NCBI GenBank assembly: GCA_947632145.1 | Contig: CANRNW010000012.1 | Coordinates: 1 to 34,943, forward strand | Origin: an uncultured Clostridia bacterium | GTDB lineage: Bacteria > Bacillota > Clostridia > TANB77 > CAG-508 | Length of the DNA stretch: 34,943 bases | Reading direction: 5' to 3' | Shown here: one piece after another, positions 8,654 to 19,600 of the stretch | Numbering within the stretch: the first letter of the stretch is position 1 | How the letters are laid out: each line of letters opens with the position of its first letter | Notes under the pieces: generated by a model | What the model saw: the letters and a program-made list of their open reading frames with translations, nothing else | Databases searched by the model: none | What the model was told of the DNA's origin: nothing | Translations under genes and position numbers: made by a program

Positions 8654-10706
8654 TTATTTTTTCTTTTTTGTTGTTTTTCTTCTTGTTGTTCTTTTCTTTA
8701 TAGTTTTACTTTCTTCTTCGTTATATGGCTCTCCTGGCTTTGGTTTGTTCCAAGATATATAATCACAACTTTTAGGATTATTTTCACAGATATAGTAATT
8801 TCTTTTACTCTTTGTTTTTCTTATTTGTACTGTTCCACCACATTTTGGACAAGGCACATCTATAGTTTGAACTATTGGTTTTGCATTTTTACACTCTGGA
8901 TATCCGAGGACATGCTAAGAATTTTCCGAATTTACCATATTTTACTACCATCATTCTGCCACATTTTTCACAAGGTATATCTGTTACCTCTTCTTCTAAT
9001 TTTACGTGTTCTAGTTCTTTTTCTACTTTTTCTACAGTTTTTTCGAATGGTCCGTAGAACTCTTTTATAACATGTTTCCACTTTTCTTTTCCATCTGCAA
9101 TTTCATCAAATTCTTGCTCCATTTTAGCAGTGAATTCAACATTAATTACATCTTCAAAGTTTTCTGTTAAAAGTTTGTTTACAACCTTTCCTAAATCTGT
9201 TGGATATAATTGTTTTTGTTGTTTTTCTATATATCTTCTTTCCAATATTGTTGTTATTGTTGGAGAATATGTACTAGGACGCCCTATTCCCTTTTCCTCT
9301 AATGCCTTTACAAGACTTGCCTCTGTATATCTTGGTAGTGGCTCTGTAAAGCTTTGCTTTGTATTTATTTTTTCTTTTTTTACAGTTTCTCCTACCTTTA
9401 AATCTGGGATTTTTGTAAATTCATCTTCTTTATCATTATCTAATGACTCTACATATAGTTTCATAAATCCATCAAATTTTAAAGTTTGACCATTTGCTTT
9501 GAAATTATAGTTATTTGCATCTATATCTACACTAACTGTATCATAAATTGCTGTTGCCATTTGACTTGCAATAAATCTATTGTATATCAATTTATATAGT
9601 TTATATTGATCATTTGTTAGGGAACCTTTTATTTTATCTGGTTCTAAATCTATATATGTAGGTCTTATTGCTTCATGTGCATCTTGTGAATCTGCTTTTG
9701 TTTTATAATACCTATTCTCATAGTACTTACTTCCATAAGTAGATTCAATATATTTTTTTGCATAACCTCTAGCTTCTTCAGATATTCTTGTTGAATCTGT
9801 TCTCATATATGTAATTAGTCCTACTGTACCTTTCTCTGGAACATTTACCCCTTCATATAATCCTTGAGCAAATGACATTGTCTTTTTTAAAGAAAATCCT
9901 AATTTTCTTGATGCTTCTTGTTGCATTGTACTTGTTGTAAATGGTGGTGCTGGATTTTTCTTTTTTTCACTTTTCTTTATATTTGTTATAGAATATTTTG
10001 CTTTTTCTAAATCTGATAATACTTTTTTAACTTCTTGCTCAGAGTGTAATTCTAATTTTTTTCCATCTTTTCCATAGAATTTTGCTTCAAAACTTCTCTT
10101 TGTTTTATCATCTGATAATATTACATATATGTTCCAATATTCCTCTGGTATAAATTTCTCTATTTCTTCTTCTCTATCTACTACTAGTTTTACTGCAACA
10201 GATTGAACTCTACCTGCAGATAAACCTCTTCTTACTTTCTTCCATAAAACTGGACTCATTTTATAACCAACTATTCTATCTAAAACTCTTCTTGCTTGTT
10301 GTGCATCTGTTAAATTCATATCTATTGCTCTTGGATTTTTCACTGCATTTTGTACCGCTTCTTTTGTTATTTCATTAAAAGTAATTCTACAAATTTCTTT
10401 TTCATCTATTCCAAGAATATGAGCTAAATGCCATGCAATCGCTTCTCCTTCACGGTCAGGGTCAGTTGCAAGATATACTTTTTTTGCATCAGCAGCAGCT
10501 TTTTTTAATGATTTTATTAAATCTCCTTTTCCTCTTATATTTATATATTCTGGCTCAAAATCTTTTTCAACATTTACTCCCAATTTTGATTTAGGTAAAT
10601 CTCTAATATGTCCCATAGATGCCACAACTTTAGTTTTTCCACCTAAAAATTTCTTTATTGTATTTGCCTTTGCAGGTGATTCAACTATAATTAAATTATC
10701 TGCCAT
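8654..10706 (-). CDS. topA: DNA topoisomerase I, with one CGGA +1 site in the zinc-finger region
   Basis: TopA relaxes negative supercoils. IIVESPAKANTIKKFLG opens the Toprim domain, DPDREGEAIAWH is its acidic metal site, and GLITYMRTDSTRIS holds the catalytic Tyr. The C-terminal zinc-finger part begins with PCEKCGRMMVVKYGKFGKFLACP. At 8906-8904 the frame meets CCT CGG ATA. Skipping C gives ACPGYPECKNAKPIV, which is the second half of that Cys4 finger, followed by another finger (CPKCGGTVQIR ... NPKSC) and a Lys/Arg-rich tail. Full length is 683 residues. An unshifted product would end at residue 605, losing half of one finger and all of the next. Confidence 0.95.
8903..8906 (-). other. Recoding site CGGA in topA
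   Basis: In-frame codon 601 is CGG, after CCT. Reading GGA as Gly gives the conserved CPGYPEC half-finger. Confidence 0.88.
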
Positions 10707-10794
10707 ATATTTTCTCCTTTATAACAATTGTTTATTGATTATATACCAAATAAACTCCAGTGTAAATATATATTAAAATAAAATAACAGATTTT

Positions 10795-11115
10795 TTAATC
10801 TGCTATTTTATCCACTAGATCTCCAATTACATCTTCTAAACCTATTGGAGTGACTTTATTTCTTTTTAATAACATTATAAGTTCCTCCATTTCTCTTTCA
10901 TTTTGTACTATGTTATTTACACTATTTGATTCTTGAATAAATTGCCTGTTTTGGTATTCCTTTTTTACAATTTCTATTCCATATTCTATCATATCTTCTT
11001 GTAATATGTTTTTTGTTCCATAATATTCTAATTTTATAAGACCCTTTTTGTTAGTTTCAACTAGCTCTCTACCATTAAACCTAGCTTCTCCATAGTATCT
11101 CTTGAAACTATCCAA
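10795..11115 (-). CDS. Small conserved-looking cytoplasmic protein, possibly DUF6514 family
   Basis: This protein has 106 residues and a probable TTG start (11115) behind a G-rich ribosome-binding run. It has no membrane segment. The centre reads IEYGIEIVKKEYQNRQF and the C terminus LLKRNKVTPIGLEDVIGDL. From memory this layout resembles the clostridial DUF6514 family, whose function is unknown; I hold that loosely. It lies between murG and topA on the same strand, 195 nt after murG and beyond the murG terminator. Confidence 0.6.
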   Translation of the reverse strand: MDSFKRYYGEARFNGRELVETNKKGLIKLEYYGTKNILQEDMIEYGIEIVKKEYQNRQFIQESNSVNNIVQNEREMEELIMLLKRNKVTPIGLEDVIGDLVDKIAD

Positions 11116-11237
11116 CTTTCCCCCCCCTATTCCTTTGTGTGTCGAACTTACCTAATATACTTTACAATTGTAATATTGTCAAGAACTTTTATTCGCAATA
11201 TATTCCATTTTATTACTATTTTCTACATTATTTGACA

Positions 11238-11273
11238 AAAACAGATAGTATTTTTTAATATACTACCTGTTTT
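11238..11273 (-). terminator. murG / dcw cluster terminator
   Basis: AAAACAGATAGTAT (11238-11251) and ATACTACCTGTTTT (11260-11273) form a stem with one G-U pair, 38 nt after the murG stop, with T residues on the minus-strand side. It closes the dcw transcript. Confidence 0.75.
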
Positions 11274-11310
11274 CCATATTTTGTAATTAACTTTTAAAAT
11301 TCCAGTAATA

Positions 11311-12420
11311 CTACTGTAATATTTTTTCTATCTCTTCATATATTTTTTCTTCTACATTTTGGATTGCTATTTTTTCAGCATTTTTTCCCATTTTTAATTG
11401 CTCATCTTTATTTGAAATTATACTATTGATTTCTCTTTCTAAAGTTTGTTCGTTTAAATCCTTATCTAATATAATCCTTGCAGCACCTGCACTTACTAAT
11501 ACTCTTGCATTGTATTCCTGATGATTTTCTGTTGCAAATGGGAATGGTATAAGTATTGAAGGTTTTCCTACTCTTGCAATTTCAGTTACTGTCATTGCTC
11601 CACTTCTTGCAACGACTACATCTACTGTATTTAAAATCTCTTCCATATTATATATATATGGAACTATTTTTACATTTTTAATATTTTCTATATTTATATT
11701 CTTCTTTGATAATTCTTCTTTTATTGATTCATACTGTTTTTGTCCTACTGACCATATTATTTGATAATTTATATTTTTACTTATTATATCTATTAAAGTT
11801 GTATTTATAGACTTTGCTCCTTGGCTTCCTCCAACTACTAATATAAGTGGTAAATCATCTACAAATCCTAATTCTTGTTTTATTTTGTTTTTTTCTATAT
11901 CCGATAAATTAAGTTTATTTACTTTTGTTGGAGTTCCTGTTAATACTATTCTTTTAGCCTTTGGTATTCTTTTTTTTGCATCTTCAAATCCTACTAAAAC
12001 AGTATTTACCTTTTTTGAAAACATTTTTACTGCAATCCCTGGGAAAGCATTGCTTTCGTGTAACATTGTTGGAATTTTTTGGCTGTGTGCAGAAAACATC
12101 ACTGGTCCACAAATATATCCACCAGTACCAATTACAATGTCTGGTTTGAATTCTTTTATTACTTTTTTTACTTTGCTTATTGATTTTAATGTTTTTATAG
12201 CATTTTTTATGTTATCAGCTGTTATTTTTCTGCTTATTCCATGTGCATCTATTGTTACTAATTTATAACCAGCTCTAGGAACTAAATCATTCTCTAACCC
12301 TCTAGGTGTACCAACAAATATTATTTCTGAATCTGGTTGCTTTTCCTTTATTTTATTTGCAATGGCTATTCCTGGATTTATGTGTCCACCTGTACCTGCT
12401 GCTGCAATTATTACCTTCAT
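11311..12420 (-). CDS. murG: Undecaprenyl-PP-MurNAc-pentapeptide GlcNAc transferase
   Basis: MurG adds GlcNAc to lipid I to make lipid II at the inner membrane face. The protein has 369 residues from the ATG at 12420; the frame is open to 12486 but that extension overlaps ftsW and has no better start. AAAGTGGHINPGIA is the glycine-rich N-terminal loop, HESNAFPGI and GGSQGAKSIN are family motifs, and SGAMTVTEIA with PFPFATENHQEYNA forms the UDP-GlcNAc site. AAAGGAAG precedes the start, which lies 15 nt after the ftsW stop. No recoding is needed. Confidence 0.96.
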   Translation of the reverse strand: MKVIIAAAGTGGHINPGIAIANKIKEKQPDSEIIFVGTPRGLENDLVPRAGYKLVTIDAHGISRKITADNIKNAIKTLKSISKVKKVIKEFKPDIVIGTGGYICGPVMFSAHSQKIPTMLHESNAFPGIAVKMFSKKVNTVLVGFEDAKKRIPKAKRIVLTGTPTKVNKLNLSDIEKNKIKQELGFVDDLPLILVVGGSQGAKSINTTLIDIISKNINYQIIWSVGQKQYESIKEELSKKNINIENIKNVKIVPYIYNMEEILNTVDVVVARSGAMTVTEIARVGKPSILIPFPFATENHQEYNARVLVSAGAARIILDKDLNEQTLEREINSIISNKDEQLKMGKNAEKIAIQNVEEKIYEEIEKILQ

Positions 12421-12434
12421 ATGTTTCTTCCTTT

Positions 12435-13588
12435 CTACACCTTTTTTGTTTGCCTTGATATGTTTAACAGTATTCCTACTGAACAAAGTAAAATTACAAG
12501 AGATGTTCCTCCATAACTAAAAAATGGTAAAGGTATTCCTGTGTTTGGCATAGATGATGTTACTACTGCGATATTCATAATTGCTTGTGTTCCTATCAAT
12601 GTTGTTATTCCTACTGCCAATAAGCTACCAAACATATCTGGTGCTCTCATTGCTATTAAAATGCCTCTCCATACGAATATAGCAAATAATGCAATTACTA
12701 TTATGCATCCTATAAATCCCAACTCTTCTGCTAATACGGCAAATATAAAGTCGTTGTGTGGTTCTGGTATGTATAAGTATTTTTGTTTACTGTTTCCGCA
12801 AGCCTACTCCAAATAGTCCTCCTGAACCTATTGCATATAATCCTTGTATTACTTGCCATCCGAAATGTTTTTTCATATGCCCAAGGATTTACAAAGGATG
12901 TTAATCTTGCAAGTCTAAATGCTCCTTTTTCTGTAAATTTTGCCATTAAATATAGTCCTAATGCAGCAATACTTACACCAGCAGTTCCAAATGTAGCAAA
13001 ATATAGTGGTCTAGTTCCTGCCATAAGCATCATTATTGATATTACAACTGCTATTATTATGGTTGCACTTAAATGGTCTTGCACTAATACTAATACTATT
13101 AGCGGTAATGCCATACAGGCAAGTGGTGCAAAGAAACCAGTTGACAATTTTTTTAGTTTATCTTTATTTCTTGTAAGTATAGCAGCAAAAAATATTATCA
13201 ACCCAATTTTGGTTATTTCTGAAGGTTGAAATTGTACTCCAAGTTTAATCCATCTTTTTGCTCCATTTACTTCTACTCCAACATTAGGTATCAATACAAG
13301 CCATAGTATAAAAAAAGATATAGCATAAATTAGTAAACATATTTTCATATTATTATATTTTTTATAATCTACCCTAGATATCAGTATCATTAGTACGATT
13401 CCAAGCGCTGCACTTTGTACTTGCCTTATTGCATAAGTATAACTGCTTCCTGTTTCTGCTAATGACGATGGTGAACTTGCAGATAATACCATTATTATTC
13501 CTAATGCTAAAAGCAAAGTAACTGTTATACATAAAGTAAAATCACATGGTTTTAACTTAGATTTTGCAGTTTGTATATTATTTTTCAC
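12435..13588 (-). CDS. ftsW: SEDS peptidoglycan glycosyltransferase FtsW/SpoVE, with two CGGA +1 sites
   Basis: This is a polytopic membrane glycosyltransferase that polymerises lipid II with a partner PBP. About ten hydrophobic segments are visible. Two in-frame CGG codons lie 21 codons apart. At 12862-12860 TTT CGG ATG becomes FGWQVIQGLYAIGSGGLFG. At 12798-12796 TTG CGG AAA becomes LGNSKQKYLYIPEPHNDF. Both restored stretches are hallmark FtsW sequence (GWQ...SLYAIGSGG, PEPHNDFIFA). The frame then runs through FFSYGGTSLV to the stop at 12435. Restored length is 383 residues. Either shift alone leaves a broken protein. It could be FtsW or SpoVE, which sequence alone does not separate. Confidence 0.93.
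12795..12798 (-). other. Recoding site CGGA in ftsW (second)
   Basis: CGG follows TTG, in frame after the first skip. Reading GGA as Gly gives VGLGNSKQKYLYIPEPHND. Confidence 0.88.
12859..12862 (-). other. Recoding site CGGA in ftsW (first)
   Basis: In-frame codon 243 is CGG, after TTT. Reading GGA as Gly gives TFGWQVIQGLYAIGSGG. Confidence 0.88.
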
Positions 13589-13606
13589 TTTTTTATTTCC
13601 TTTCTA

Positions 13607-14584
13607 CTATATAGCATATATTCCTATTACGCATACAATTGTTGTTATTAAACTAAATATAGATACTATCTTATTTTCACTCCATCCACTTAATTCAAAA
13701 TGATGATGTAATGGTGCCATTTTAAATATTCTTTTCTTAGTTTTTCTATAATATGTTACTTGAATCATTACAGATAAGGTTTCTAATATTGGAATTACTG
13801 CTAATATTACAATTATAAATGGCATTTTTAAATAAATCGCCATTGCTGATATTATTCCACCTAGCATTAAAGAACCTGTATCTCCCATAAATATTTTAGC
13901 TGGATGTATATTAAATATTAAGAATCCTAAAATTGCTCCACATACAATGCTTCCAAATATAATAATTGGTTCTGATTTATATATCATTCCAATTGCAGTT
14001 AATGTTGCTATTATTATTACTGAAACACTTCCTCCTAGTCCATCTACTCCATCTGTTAGATTTACTGCATTTGTAGTTGCTAATATTACAAAAATTATAA
14101 ATGGTATATATAGCCACATAGGTATTGTAATTGTATTTTTGAAAAATGGTATTATTGTTTCAGTACCTATTCCTAAGAATTTTACTATATAAATTGCAAA
14201 TATTACTGAAATTAGTAATAATCCTAACATTTTTAAACTTGGTTTTAATCCCTTTGTATTTTTCAAAATTAGTTTCTTAAAATCATCTATAAAACCAATT
14301 AAACCAATTCCAACTGTCATTATTAAAAGCGGTATCATACTTTTTGCTATTTCTATATTAGATTTAAAGTAATAAAGAAAAGTAATTGCTACTGATATTA
14401 TTATTGCAAGTAGCATAATTACTCCACCCATTGTTGGAGTTCCTTGTTTTGATAAATGGCTCTGTGGTCCATCACTTCTTTCAATTTGACCTACCTTTAA
14501 TTTTTTCAATATTGGTATTATAATCAACGCAAGTATAATTGATATTATAAATGTTGATATTAGCATAATAATTTGAAAATTCAA
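13607..14584 (-). CDS. mraY: Phospho-MurNAc-pentapeptide transferase
   Basis: MraY attaches phospho-MurNAc-pentapeptide to undecaprenyl phosphate to form lipid I. The product is a 325-residue membrane protein with about ten hydrophobic segments. DGPQSHLSKQGTPTMGG, TNAVNLTDGVDGLGG and MAPLHHHFELSGW are the signature loops carrying the catalytic Asp and His residues. It starts behind AAAGGAGGAAAAAA and ends 18 nt before ftsW. There is no in-frame CGG. murF and murD, often beside it, are absent from this cluster. Confidence 0.96.
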   Translation of the reverse strand: MNFQIIMLISTFIISIILALIIIPILKKLKVGQIERSDGPQSHLSKQGTPTMGGVIMLLAIIISVAITFLYYFKSNIEIAKSMIPLLIMTVGIGLIGFIDDFKKLILKNTKGLKPSLKMLGLLLISVIFAIYIVKFLGIGTETIIPFFKNTITIPMWLYIPFIIFVILATTNAVNLTDGVDGLGGSVSVIIIATLTAIGMIYKSEPIIIFGSIVCGAILGFLIFNIHPAKIFMGDTGSLMLGGIISAMAIYLKMPFIIVILAVIPILETLSVMIQVTYYRKTKKRIFKMAPLHHHFELSGWSENKIVSIFSLITTIVCVIGIYAI

Positions 14585-14648
14585 ATTTTTTCCTCCTTTG
14601 TTTGAAATCCTCTATCACTATCGTATCATTTCCTTTATTTTAGAGGAT

Positions 14649-16113
14649 TTATTTAATAATTTTGTTTATTATTTCTCTTTCATCTAAGTGATTTTTTTTG
14701 CCATTTATTTCTTGATATGTTTCATGTCCTTTTCCTGCAAGAACTATAATATCTGCTTTTGTTGCCATATCTATTGCATACTTAATAGCTTCTGCTCTAT
14801 CTACTATTGATATATATTTACTACCTGTTCTTTTTATTCCAACTTCAATTTCTTTAATTATATCCTCTGGCTTTTCAGTTCTTGGGTTATCTGAAGTTAT
14901 TATTGTAAAGTCTGCAATTTTTCCTGATATTTCTCCCATTATTGCTCTTTTTGTATTATCTCTATCTCCACCACAGCCAAATACTGCTATTACTCTTCCT
15001 CTTGTATATGATTTTACTGTTTGAAGTATATTTTCTAAGCTTTCTGGCGTATGTGCATAATCTATCATTATTGTAAGATCTTTTTTATTTGGAACTATTT
15101 CGCTTCTACCTGGAACACTTATACTTCCTAATGCCTCTTTAATTTCTTCTGCATTTACTCCAAATTTTAATGCAATACTTATTGCAGCTAGTGAATTATA
15201 TACACTAAATCTTCCGAGGAATTGTTACTTTTATTCTCTCATTTTTACCATCGATTTTTACTTTAAAATCTGATGTTGTATTTGTAACTGTTAAATCTTT
15301 TGCTATTAAATCTGCAGAATTATCTATTCCAAAAGTTTTTATCTCACAACTTAAATCTTTATTTTTTAATTTGGCTACATAAAAATCATCTGCATTTATG
15401 TATGCTGTTTTACACATTGTAAACAATTTTACTTTTGAATTATAATAATCATCCATATCTGTATGTTCTTTTTTGCTTATATGATCTTTAGAAAAGTTTG
15501 TAAATACACCTATATCAAAATCGCATCCATCAACTCTACTTAATTTTAAACTTTGTGATGATACTTCCATTATAACAGTATCAACTTTTTCTTCTGCCAT
15601 TTTGGCTAACATTTGTTGAAGTTCTAAACTTTCTGGTGTTGTTCTAGAACTTTCTGAAATTTTTTCATCACCTATATAATTTGCAATTGTTCCTATTATT
15701 CCAACTTTTTGACCATGTTTTTCTAATATTGCTTTTAGCATAAATGCAGTTGTTGTTTTTCCTTTTGTTCCCGTTATTCCTATTAAATTAAATTTTTTTG
15801 ATGGATTCTTATAAAAATTACAAGATGCAATTGCCAATAACTCTCTTGTATTTGGACATACTAAAACTGTTATATCATCTGTTAATTTTTCTTTTGAAAA
15901 ATTACATCCTTTTTCTACTACTACAACTTTTGCTCCATTTTCTATTGCTTCATCTATATATTCATGGCCATCATTATCATAGCCTTTTATCGCAACAAAC
16001 ATATCTCCTTTAGTAATTTTCTTTGAGTCACATTCAATTTTATCTACATCAATATCTAAATTTCCCTTTGCTTTTAAGTCTTCTATGCCACTTAGCACTT
16101 TTTTTAACTCCAT
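14649..16113 (-). CDS. murE: UDP-MurNAc-tripeptide synthetase (meso-DAP adding), with one CGGA +1 site
   Basis: MurE adds the third stem-peptide residue. The DNPRTE motif marks meso-diaminopimelate enzymes, matching dapL and dapF in this window. GITGTKGKTTTAFML is the ATP loop. At 15216-15214 the frame meets CCT CGG AAG; skipping C gives IPGRFSVYNSLAAISIALKFG, the usual MurE domain junction (PG.FNVYN), and the frame continues MIDYAHTPESL ... GKGHETYQ to 14649. Restored length is 487 residues. I chose the ATG at 16113, 7 nt after GGAGG, over the one at 16128, which overlaps that site. It should be co-transcribed downstream of the interrupted PBP gene. Confidence 0.95.
15213..15216 (-). other. 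Recoding site CGGA in murE
   Basis: CGG is in frame after CCT. Reading GGA as Gly restores TIPGRFSVYNSLAA. Confidence 0.88.
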
Positions 16114-16279
16114 AGTTAATACCTCCATTTATCTAAAAAATTTATTTTAAGATAATTATAATTTGTATATTTCAACCAATTTATTATATATCTATTTTTT
16201 TCATTTGTATAGTTTTTTTATGAATTTTGTATTATCAATTATAAATATATCTTTATGATTAAACTACATAACATATTGG

Positions 16280-16574
16280 CTAATCTGTATATAATACAAC
16301 TTTCGTTTCTTCCTGTACCGTTATTCCTTGCTTTGGTAATTGATCTAATATTACTGGATTTTCGATACTACTTTCTTCATTATTGCTATAAATTTCGTAT
16401 TGCAATCCAATATTATTTAAGATTTTCTTTGCTTCTTTTAACTCCATACCTGTTACATTTGGCATCTGAACTGAATTTGTTTGTTTTTCTTGTTTTTTTA
16501 TAACATCCAAATAAGGCAAAGCTTCTCCTAAAACTTGTGATGCTATTGGTGCTGCAACACCACCTCCTTGGTGT
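16280..16574 (-). CDS. 3' segment of element-split penicillin-binding protein (PASTA domain)
   Basis: This is the detached C-terminal coding part of the PBP gene that begins at 25197. After the 14-bp repeat it reads GGVAAPIASQVLGEALPYL, the final helix of a transpeptidase domain, then a PASTA domain (MPNVTGMELKEAKKILNNIG to VVLYTD). It has no ribosome site or promoter of its own, although an in-frame ATG occurs at PYLDV. Joining base 23492 to base 16560 gives one continuous frame with the 5' segment. As the contig stands, this piece should not be translated from the PBP start. Confidence 0.85.
16561..16574. repeat. Attachment-site repeat, left copy
   Basis: CACCTCCTTGGTGT, identical to 23492-23505. 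It is the probable crossover core of the recombinase, with short CACC/GGTG inverted ends. Confidence 0.85.
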
Positions 16575-16584
16575 ATTTATGCAC

Positions 16585-16621
16585 AAAAAATAAGCGTTTT
16601 CAGTGAAAACGCTTATTTTTT
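16585..16621 (-). terminator. Terminator of the dockerin-protein gene
   Basis: TAAGCGTTTTCA (16591-16602) pairs with TGAAAACGCTTA (16604-16615), flanked by A and T runs. It lies just after the cargo gene stop and inside the element, so it could reduce transcription into murE. Confidence 0.85.
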
Positions 16622-16626
16622 TATTA

Positions 16627-19600
16627 TTATAATCCTACTGTCATCATTTTTAATTTTAATAAGTCTGCTACTTCTACTGTTCCATCTTCTGTTAAATCTG
16701 CTGCAATTTTTTCAATATCAGTTGGTCTTGATAAATCTACTGTAAATAATTTCAATTTTAGTAAATCTGAAACTGTTGCTAATCCATCTTGATCTATGTC
16801 GCCTTTTATTACTAATTTATATTGTTTTTCCTCTCCTGCTTTTAATATCATTCCTGCTGTTATAATATCAGTTTCTGCTAAGACTTTTCCATCTTTATCT
16901 ATTATTACTAATTCTTCTTCAGATTTTAGATTTTCTTTGAATTCTTTTACAGTTGTTCCTTCTAGAATTCTTGAAATATAATTTTTGCTTACTTTGTATT
17001 CTTCAGATATAACTGTTGTATCTTCTAATATACAGTTTACTGTAGCTACAGCAGTTCCCTTGTTTCCTGCTTTATCTTGGAATTCAAATGTGAATTTTCC
17101 ATTTTCATCAAATGTATATTCTCTACTAGCACCATTGTTTGTTATTATTATTTCTTCACTTTCATTTGCTAAAGTTGCTACTACTTTTCCTTCTGTAGGC
17201 TCAGTTGTACTGTATATAACTTCTGCTGTTGGTTGCTCTCTATCTATCCAATTCACTTTTGATTTATGTCCTTTTATTTCCCAATTTTGTGTATCTGAAC
17301 TATCTTTATATTTAAATGTAAACTCTCCATTGTCTGAAAATGTATGTGTAGTTCCTCCCTCGTTTACTACTTCAACGCTTACATGTTTTCCTGTAGTATC
17401 AATTATATATGGGTTTATTGTAGCTACAACATCTTGATTTGTTACTTTTGTTATACTATAAGTAATATCACTTGCTATTATTCTAGAAGTATTTTCTATA
17501 TAATCTACCTTTATACTTTTATATAATATATTGCTTGCTTTATCTAGCATTTTAAATTCATAATCTCCACTTTTTTCAAAAGTGTACTCTAGAGGAGTTG
17601 TTATTGCTTCTTGCAATCCTTTTAATATTTCTTTTCCTTCTTCACTTACTGTTACATCATTTCCTTCACTATCTAAATATCTTTCACTTACAACTACTCC
17701 ATATTCTACTGTTGTTTCATATACACTAACATTTTTTACAGCTTCGTTATTTATTGTGTTCTTATATGTGATTTTTGAAATATTTCCATTCTCATCTACA
17801 TCTACTTTTTTGTGTACATTATTTGAAGAATCTAAATATGAAACATGTGTTACTTTTCCATTTTCAACTTCGATATAATTTATTTTATTATTATTTTTAT
17901 CTAATAAATATACATCTTCGCTAATACCATCTAATGAAATTTTTAAATTTTTATCATCATCTAATTCATAATCTACATCTGCTGTTGGTTGATCTGTATC
18001 TATCCAAGTAACATGTGCATCAGCTGAGCCCTTATTTCCATCTTCATCTACAAATTCAAATGTGAAACTTCCATTTGTTGTAAATATGTATGTGTCACTT
18101 CCATTATTATTTGTAATTGTTATTTTTTCACTTGGATTTACAAGTCTTGCTACTACTTGACCATTAGTTGGCTCTGTAGTACTATATTCAACACCTGCTG
18201 TAGGATGTGGGTTTTTAGTTATGTCTTGGTAAAGGTTAAATGCTCTTGCAGTAAACCAATTACCATTTGTTTTATCTGCTACTATTTTAACATATTGTAT
18301 TTCTTTTGGTTCTGCTATTTCAAAGCTCTTAGTAAACTCTTTAGCTTGTTCGTTTGTATTTGCTTGTGCAGGATAAGTTTGACCTGTTAATTTTGCTAAT
18401 TCTTCCCACTCTTCGCCATCCATACTTCCATAGATTGTTCCATTTTCTATTCTACCATTTCCACCACCAGCTGGTACGAATTCTACCGCTGATACAAAAG
18501 CTGATCTATCTAGTTTAATTACTATAAAACGTTGTGTATCTGTTCCATTCCATGCTGAGTGCCATCTTGTATTATAGTTTGCATCTATTGCATGTTCTGC
18601 ACCTCCATTGTTTCCTGTAGCTTCTGTTGAAACACTATGAATACTTAAGTGTGATACTGGAATATATTTTCTTGTATCTGGTTGATCATCTTCTGTAAAT
18701 GTGTATATAGGTGATGGTTCGCTTGTTAATTGTGTACCTGTTGCCGCTTGTCTTACTTGCACAGTTTTATCTCCCGTTAAATCTGGTGAAGTTACACTGT
18801 ATGAAGTCCAAGCGTCACTTTCAGTATAACGCCATTCTGTATTTGAATTAACACCAACAATTCTATTTTCTAAATCGTTAGGATATATAGTATCTAAATT
18901 TTCTTGTGCTGTTATATCTATTTTAAATATAGTCTTATCATTACGAGGAACACCAACAATATTTATATGAATATCATTGTCTGCTGTAATTTTATTTAGT
19001 TCTTCTTGCGTTAATGTTATTTTATGTTCTTTATTAGCTTCGAATGCAACTTGTTGCCATGTTTGTTCATTGTCTAAGCTATATTCAACTCGTAGACCAC
19101 TTTCATCAAAACGGCTTGATAATACAATTTTTCCTGCATCTACTCCATCAAATGAGAATGTTGCAATTGATGTATCTGCTTGACCTAATAAATAGTTTGC
19201 TTCTGTTCTTGTAACAGATGGTTGATATACATAATATTTTTCAGCTGTATTATCAGGTGTTGCACTTGCTTCTTTTAATATTCTTGCTTGTAAAAGTGTA
19301 AATTTATATGAGTTGTTTACACTTGTTAATTTTGGTTTAATTAAATTTGTCAAATGATACATTGGTAATGGGAAGTATTTTAAATCTTCTGCTAATTCTT
19401 CTGCTAAATTGTAGAAATCATCTTCTGTTTTGTTTGTATTTGCATTGTATACATTTATTAGTCCAAACCAAGCATCAATATTTATAGGTTGTATTTTTAA
19501 TGCGTTTCTATAAATTTCTTCTTGTTTTGTTAATGCAGCTTGTTTTGTTGCTTCATCTGCTAAATCTCCATCATATACCTTTGCAAGCATAACTTGTTCT

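Noticed and set aside
7301-16113. trmFO, topA, ftsW and murE as pseudogenes or split genes
   Set aside because: Both halves of each are well conserved with no other lesions, the genes are mostly essential, and the breaks follow one rule.
16280-16519. PASTA fragment as an independent small gene
   Set aside because: No ribosome site or promoter; it joins in frame with the PBP segment across the attachment repeat.
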